Shown one piece after another: positions 63,786-64,000 of a stretch of DNA of 64,000 nucleotides. Source of the stretch: Edaphobacter lichenicola (GTDB taxonomy: Bacteria; Acidobacteriota; Terriglobia; Terriglobales; Acidobacteriaceae). The DNA is taken from positions 4,092,001 to 4,156,000 of the forward strand of contig NZ_CP073696.1 in assembly GCF_025264645.1 (NCBI RefSeq), in the 5' to 3' direction. The notes under the pieces are model-generated. The model was not told the origin of the DNA. It searched no databases and saw only the letters and a program-made list of their open reading frames with translations. Position 1 is the first letter of the stretch; each line of letters begins with the position of its first letter. The translations under genes and the position numbers were made by a program.

Positions 63786-64000
63786 ATGAATGTGTCATTG
63801 CAGTCGAAGTTCCTCACCTCCATCAGCCTCGTCGCTGTACTCCTCGCCACCGCCGGCAACGCCCCCGCCCAAACCACCACCACCCCCATCCGCGTAGCCG
63901 TCGTCGGCCTCAACCACGACCACGTCCTGGGCTTCTTCCACACCCTCTCCTCCCATCCCGAGGTCACCCTCGTCGGCATCTCCGAACCCGACGCGACCCT
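63786..64000 (+). CDS. Gfo/Idh/MocA family oxidoreductase, N-terminal part
   Basis: The first 71 codons reach the window end. A Sec-type signal (LTSISLVAVLLATAGNAPAQ) precedes the NAD-binding strand IRVAVVGLNHDHVLGFFHTL, then HPEVTLVGISEPD. Exported members of this family are common in Acidobacteriota and act on sugars or related polyols. The rest lies outside the window. Confidence 0.85.
   Translation, partial: MNVSLQSKFLTSISLVAVLLATAGNAPAQTTTTPIRVAVVGLNHDHVLGFFHTLSSHPEVTLVGISEPDAT

Noticed and set aside
62563..63789. 408-codon plus-strand frame opposite bglX
   Set aside because: Shadow of the beta-glucosidase; no recognisable protein.
1..64000. CRISPR arrays, rRNA genes, insertion sequences
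   Set aside because: No regularly spaced direct repeats, no rRNA-like stretches and no transposase with terminal repeats were seen; the only mobile signature is the serine recombinase island.

Overview
The window looks like a chromosomal piece of a soil Acidobacteriota of the Terriglobia type (Granulicella, Edaphobacter, Terriglobus and relatives). The evidence is two very large Oar-like TonB-dependent receptors with an N-terminal carboxypeptidase-regulatory-like domain, many Tat- or Sec-exported plant polysaccharide hydrolases, an acidobacterial-type domain family in the 11.6-13.1 kb protein, and codon use typical of a GC-rich genome. The species assignment is inference; no rRNA is present.

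Layout. 0-1.6 kb: a broken two-gene catabolic operon (amidohydrolase, CocE/NonD hydrolase), each with one frameshift. 1.9-3.3 kb: secreted GH6 cellulase. 3.4-5.5 kb: YjbQ-family protein and a divergent alpha/beta hydrolase-TetR pair. 5.8-20.5 kb: a pectin/hemicellulose utilisation locus with a GH28 enzyme, a 1262-residue TonB-dependent receptor, a divergent membrane-anchored putative regulator, a second GH28, a GH27 alpha-galactosidase, a beta-helix enzyme with a RICIN domain, and a ROK regulator. Three promoters of this locus share a conserved upstream element (CTTACGGTAAG plus ACTGTGTCACAC and variants) followed by aligned -35 and -10 boxes. 20.6-23.2 kb: Glycoamylase/GH144-like enzyme and a carboxypeptidase-regulatory-like protein.

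23.6-31.2 kb: an acquired island beside tRNA-Ser(UGA). It holds a DUF2924 protein and serine recombinase in translational coupling, an Abi_C-type abortive infection gene upstream of a DUF2075 nuclease-helicase (both frameshifted), and an intact DUF4062 protein. 31.6-39.6 kb: a signalling block with an adenylate cyclase (Clp_N-like, GAF, class III) facing a four-gene run of Ser/Thr kinase, CsgG/FlgT-like secreted protein, double-FHA ABC-2 transporter and PP2C phosphatase. 39.9-41.9 kb: decay zone with a beta-propeller remnant and a GH30 pseudogene. 42.3-46.7 kb: second TonB-dependent receptor followed by two AhpD-like genes, then tRNA-Pro(GGG).

46.9-64 kb is mostly core: YggX, RNase R, TyrS, a broken PagL-like lipid A deacylase, a DUF2256-DUF3253 protein, YjbR, SDR, CysK, a Tat-exported DUF3863-like protein, FabZ-LpxA, GH3 beta-glucosidase BglX, and the start of a Gfo/Idh/MocA oxidoreductase. 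Single-base lesions are concentrated in accessory genes, while the long core genes read through cleanly.
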